Assembly (NCBI GenBank): GCA_964636895.1
Contig: CAZWUW010000101.1
Location: 1-8,772 of the forward strand
Source: CAZWUW01 sp964636895
GTDB taxonomy: Bacteria > Bacillota > Thermincolia > Thermincolales > CAZWUW01
Length of the DNA: 8,772 nucleotides
Reading direction: 5' to 3'
The position numbers were made by a program, and so were the translations under genes. The notes beneath the pieces were generated by a model. That model searched no databases. It was not told where the DNA came from and saw only the letters and a program-made list of their open reading frames with translations. This document shows, in pieces, positions 6,162-8,772 of the stretch (position 1 is the first letter of the stretch; each line of letters opens with the position of its first letter).

Positions 6162-7232
6162 ATGGCCGGAGATTACGATTTGCCCGATGACAGAGGTTTG
6201 ACCTACGCCGATGCGGGGGTTGATATTAACGCCGGTAATGAAGCGGTACAGTTGATGAAAGAACATGTTAAACGGACTTTCCGGCCCGAGGTATTGACGG
6301 ATATTGGTGGCTTTGGCGGCTTGTTTGCCCTGAATACCGGTAAATATAAAAACCCGGTGCTGGTTTCCGGTACCGATGGGGTGGGCACCAAACTGATGGT
6401 GGCGATGATGCTGGATAAGCACGATACTATTGGTATTGACGCAGTGGCCATGTGTGTTAACGATGTGTTGGTGCAGGGAGCTGAGCCGTTGTTTTTTCTG
6501 GATTACCTGGCGGTAGGCAAGCTGATCCCCGGTAAGGTAGCGGATATTGTTAAAGGTATTGCTGAAGGTTGCCGTCAGGCCGGCTGTGCCTTAATCGGCG
6601 GTGAAACGGCGGAAATGCCGGGCTTCTACGCTGTGGACGATTACGATGTGGCCGGTTTTGTAGTCGGCATTGTGGATCGGGATAAGATTATCGACGGAAC
6701 CAAAATTGCGGCCGGGGACAAGGTTATTGGTCTCCCATCCTCCGGTTTACACAGTAATGGTTATTCTTTGGCCCGGAAGGTTTTACTGGAAATAGGCAAA
6801 CTTGGCCTGGGCGATTACGTTCCGGAATTTGGCCGTTCACTTGGGGAGGAAATTCTTCAGCCAACGAGAATATATGTAAAACAGATCCTGCCGCTGCTGG
6901 ATAAATTTACAATCAAAGGCATGGCCCATATAACCGGCGGCGGCCTGACGGAAAATATCCCCCGTATCCTGCCGGCAGACAAAAAAGTAGTTATTAACCC
7001 CCTGGCCTGGCCTGAAAAACCGGTGTTCCGGCTGATTCAGCAGCTAGGCAAGGTTGACCAGGCGGAAATGCACCGCACTTTTAATATGGGTATCGGCATG
7101 GTGCTGGTGGTAAGTGCCGGGGAAGCGGCGGCCGTGCTTGCGGATTTAAAGGCCGGGGGCGAAGCGGCATATATCATCGGTGAAGTGACAACAGGGGAGG
7201 CAGAAGTGGAATTCCAACCGAAGGAGGTGTAA
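6162..7232 (+). CDS. purM: Phosphoribosylformylglycinamidine cyclo-ligase (AIR synthetase)
   Basis: PurM closes the imidazole ring, converting FGAM to AIR with ATP. The 356-residue protein belongs to the same fold family as the PurL synthetase domain. Motifs are TYADAGVDINAGNEAV (14-29, family N-terminal signature), SGTDGVGTKL (69-78, nucleotide binding), the segment GIDAVAMCVNDVLVQGAEP (91-109), GGETAEMPGFY (146-156) and GLPSSGLHSNGYSL near residue 200. GAGGAGG at 6148-6154 begins right after the purF stop codon, 7 bases before this ATG, so translation is probably coupled to purF. The product AIR is the entry point for PurE/PurK. Confidence 0.97.
   Translation: MAGDYDLPDDRGLTYADAGVDINAGNEAVQLMKEHVKRTFRPEVLTDIGGFGGLFALNTGKYKNPVLVSGTDGVGTKLMVAMMLDKHDTIGIDAVAMCVNDVLVQGAEPLFFLDYLAVGKLIPGKVADIVKGIAEGCRQAGCALIGGETAEMPGFYAVDDYDVAGFVVGIVDRDKIIDGTKIAAGDKVIGLPSSGLHSNGYSLARKVLLEIGKLGLGDYVPEFGRSLGEEILQPTRIYVKQILPLLDKFTIKGMAHITGGGLTENIPRILPADKKVVINPLAWPEKPVFRLIQQLGKVDQAEMHRTFNMGIGMVLVVSAGEAAAVLADLKAGGEAAYIIGEVTTGEAEVEFQPKEV
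7221..7229 (+). promoter_or_regulatory. Full-length Shine-Dalgarno of purN inside the end of purM
   Basis: AAGGAGGTG is complementary to the anti-Shine-Dalgarno end of 16S rRNA (CACCTCCTT) over all nine bases. It lies inside the last codons of purM and ends 7 bases before purN ATG 7237. Only 4 bases separate the purM stop from the purN start, which implies translational coupling. Confidence 0.85.
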
Positions 7233-7236
7233 AAAG

Positions 7237-7845
7237 ATGAGTCTTTTACGCCTGGGTGTTTTGGCTTCCGGGAGAGGTTCCAATTTACAGGCTATCATCG
7301 ATAAATGCGATGCCGGCCTGGTTGCTGCGGAAGTTGTTCAAGTTATCAGTGATCAGGAAAACGCTTATGCTCTGGAGCGAGCCGGGAATCACGGTGTTCC
7401 CGCGGTATATATAAATCCCAAAAGTTATCAAACCAAAGAAGAGTATGAATGGGCTATTGTCCAGTGCTTGCAGGAAAACCGGGTGGAACTTGTTGTTCTG
7501 GCCGGTTACATGCGTATAGTGGGTAAAGTCTTGCTGGGCAGCTATGTTAACAGAATCATGAATATTCATCCGGCACTTTTACCCTCTTTTCCCGGCACCC
7601 ACGGACAGCGGGATGCGCTGGCATACGGGGTTAGATTTTCCGGCTGTACCGTGCATTTTGTAGATGAGGGGATGGATACCGGACCGATTATTTTGCAGGC
7701 GGTTGTGCCGGTGTTGCCGGATGACACGGTGGAAACCCTGGCTGCCAGGATATTGCAGCAGGAACACAAAATATATTCGGATGCCGTTCAGCTTTATGCT
7801 GAAGGAAAGCTGCAGGTCCAGGGCAGGAAAGTGATTATTAAATAG
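7237..7845 (+). CDS. purN: Phosphoribosylglycinamide (GAR) formyltransferase, folate-dependent
   Basis: PurN transfers the formyl group of 10-formyltetrahydrofolate to GAR, giving FGAR for PurL. The 202-residue protein has the normal length for the monofunctional bacterial enzyme. Motifs are LASGRGSNLQAI at the N-terminus (phosphate binding), VVLAGYMRIVG, and the catalytic trio Asn109 and His111 (NIHPALLPSFPG) with Asp147 (DEGMDTGPII). These correspond to E. coli Asn106, His108 and Asp144. The start ATG follows the purM stop by 4 bases and uses the ribosome site inside purM. No formate-dependent PurT is seen, so this pathway step relies on folate. Confidence 0.97.
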   Translation: MSLLRLGVLASGRGSNLQAIIDKCDAGLVAAEVVQVISDQENAYALERAGNHGVPAVYINPKSYQTKEEYEWAIVQCLQENRVELVVLAGYMRIVGKVLLGSYVNRIMNIHPALLPSFPGTHGQRDALAYGVRFSGCTVHFVDEGMDTGPIILQAVVPVLPDDTVETLAARILQQEHKIYSDAVQLYAEGKLQVQGRKVIIK

Positions 7846-7870
7846 GTGTATAGAGTTGTATTAACACCTA
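7843..7870 (+). other. Small hairpin between purN and purH
   Basis: TAGGTGT (7843-7849) pairs with ACACCTA (7864-7870), starting at the purN stop codon and ending 4 bases before the purH ribosome site. Inside, ATA 7850-7852 could pair with TAT 7859-7861. No T-run follows, so it is not a terminator. It could protect or punctuate the mRNA, or it may be chance. Confidence 0.35.
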
Positions 7871-7874
7871 ATAA

Positions 7875-7881
7875 GAGGAGG
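7875..7881 (+). promoter_or_regulatory. Ribosome binding site that fixes the purH start
   Basis: GAGGAGG lies 4 bases before ATG 7886 and 7 bases before the adjacent in-frame ATG 7889. The purM site is the same 16-base sequence (AATAAGAGGAGGTTCG at 6143-6158 and 7870-7885), and purM starts exactly 3 bases after it, as ATG 7889 does. This favours 7889. Confidence 0.7.
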
Positions 7882-7888
7882 TTCGATG

Positions 7889-8772
7889 ATGAATAAACGC
7901 GCGTTAATCAGTGTGTCCAACAAAGCCGGGGTTACGGAATTTGCCCGGGCGCTGCATGAACTGGGTTTTGAGATTGTTTCCACCGGCGGCACCTTCAAAA
8001 CCATCAAAGAAGCAGGTATTCCGGCCCGGTATGTTACGGAAATAACCGGTTTTCCGGAAATCCTGGACGGGCGGGTAAAAACCTTAAACCCCTATGTACA
8101 CGGTGGGATTTTGGCCCGGCGGACGCCTGAACACCTGGCCCAGTTGGCAGAACATAATATCGGGCCAATTGACCTAGTGGCTGTTAACCTGTACCCTTTT
8201 AAAGAAACCATTAGTAAGCCCGCTGTTACTTTGGCTGATGCTATTGAAAATATTGACATTGGTGGTCCTACTATGGTCCGGGCGGCAGCCAAGAACCACG
8301 AAAGTGTTATTATTATTGTCAATCCGGAGCGCTACGACGAAGTGGTAAGTGAGCTTAAAGCAGGCAGTGTGGGTGCGGAAACCAGGCTGCAGCTGGCTGC
8401 TGAGGCTTTTACCCATACGGCTGAATACGATGCTTACATTAGTACATATTTAAATAAGTTAGTTAAGCAGGAACAGGAGTTTCCCGCAGCGTTGGCGATG
8501 TCTTTTGTCAAAGCCCAGGACTGCCGGTATGGTGAGAACCCGCACCAAAAAGCGGCTTTTTACCGCCTGCCCGGCGCTACCGCGCCTGGGGTGGGCACCG
8601 CTGTGCAATTACAGGGAAAAGAAATGTCTTTTAACAATATCATGGACAGCAACGCTGCTTTTGAATGTGTCCGGGAATATACTGCGCCTACGGCGGTAAT
8701 TATGAAGCATAACAACCCCTGCGGGGTAGCCAGTGCGGAGAGATTGGTCGATGCTTATCAACAGGCATTTGA
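7889..8772 (+). CDS. purH: Bifunctional AICAR transformylase / IMP cyclohydrolase, N-terminal part
   Basis: PurH performs the last two steps: formylation of AICAR and ring closure to IMP. The frame is open to the window end, giving 294 complete codons of a protein usually a little over 500 residues. The N-terminal IMP cyclohydrolase (MGS-like) domain shows RALISVSNKAG, VSTGGT, DGRVKTLNPYVHGGIL (60-75) and NLYPF, followed by ENIDIGGPTMVRAAAKNH. The transformylase domain begins at about residue 200, with DCRYGENPHQKAAFY, MSFNNIMDSNAA and the catalytic KHNNPCG motif (Lys273, His274). ATG 7889 is chosen over the adjacent ATG 7886 from ribosome-site spacing. It lies 43 bases after purN in the same operon; purD would be a normal next gene but is outside the window. 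Confidence 0.97.
   Translation, partial: MNKRALISVSNKAGVTEFARALHELGFEIVSTGGTFKTIKEAGIPARYVTEITGFPEILDGRVKTLNPYVHGGILARRTPEHLAQLAEHNIGPIDLVAVNLYPFKETISKPAVTLADAIENIDIGGPTMVRAAAKNHESVIIIVNPERYDEVVSELKAGSVGAETRLQLAAEAFTHTAEYDAYISTYLNKLVKQEQEFPAALAMSFVKAQDCRYGENPHQKAAFYRLPGATAPGVGTAVQLQGKEMSFNNIMDSNAAFECVREYTAPTAVIMKHNNPCGVASAERLVDAYQQAF

Overview
The window is a de novo purine biosynthesis locus, with all genes on the + strand. The organism looks like a Gram-positive anaerobe of the Clostridia, probably Peptococcaceae-like (Desulfotomaculum or Pelotomaculum relatives). The reasons are the strong AGGAGG ribosome sites, moderate GC, a large one-piece PurL of the clostridial type, a Bacillus-type Fe-S PurF with propeptide, and a ykkC-family leader in front of purE. 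The genus is inferred from style, not shown.

Layout. Positions 2-1345 hold the C-terminal 447 residues of a long PurL (end of the synthetase half plus the fused glutaminase domain). A strong intrinsic terminator follows (1369-1404). Positions 1405-1772 are a short accessory patch. It holds a HicB-type antitoxin reading frame with no proper N-terminus and no HicA partner, then a single 21-base stretch that resembles the 3' part of a clostridial CRISPR repeat. A sigma-A-type promoter (1773-1801) starts a second transcription unit. Its leader carries a ykkC-family aptamer, best read as a PRPP riboswitch, ending in a 21-bp terminator hairpin (1946-2011). The operon then runs purE, purB, purC, purF, purM, purN and purH; purH is cut by the window end.

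Together the genes cover PRPP amidation (PurF), GAR formylation (PurN), FGAM synthesis (PurL), AIR synthesis (PurM), CAIR formation (PurE), SAICAR synthesis (PurC), fumarate release (PurB) and the last two steps to IMP (PurH). PurD (GAR synthetase) and PurK are not in the window. PurS and PurQ are not needed as separate genes with this PurL type. Control by PRPP, the substrate of PurF, would couple operon expression to precursor supply.

I see no novel multi-gene system. The parts most worth a second look are the riboswitch leader, apparently without the guanine aptamer that often accompanies it, and the truncated-antitoxin and CRISPR-repeat debris between purL and the purE promoter.
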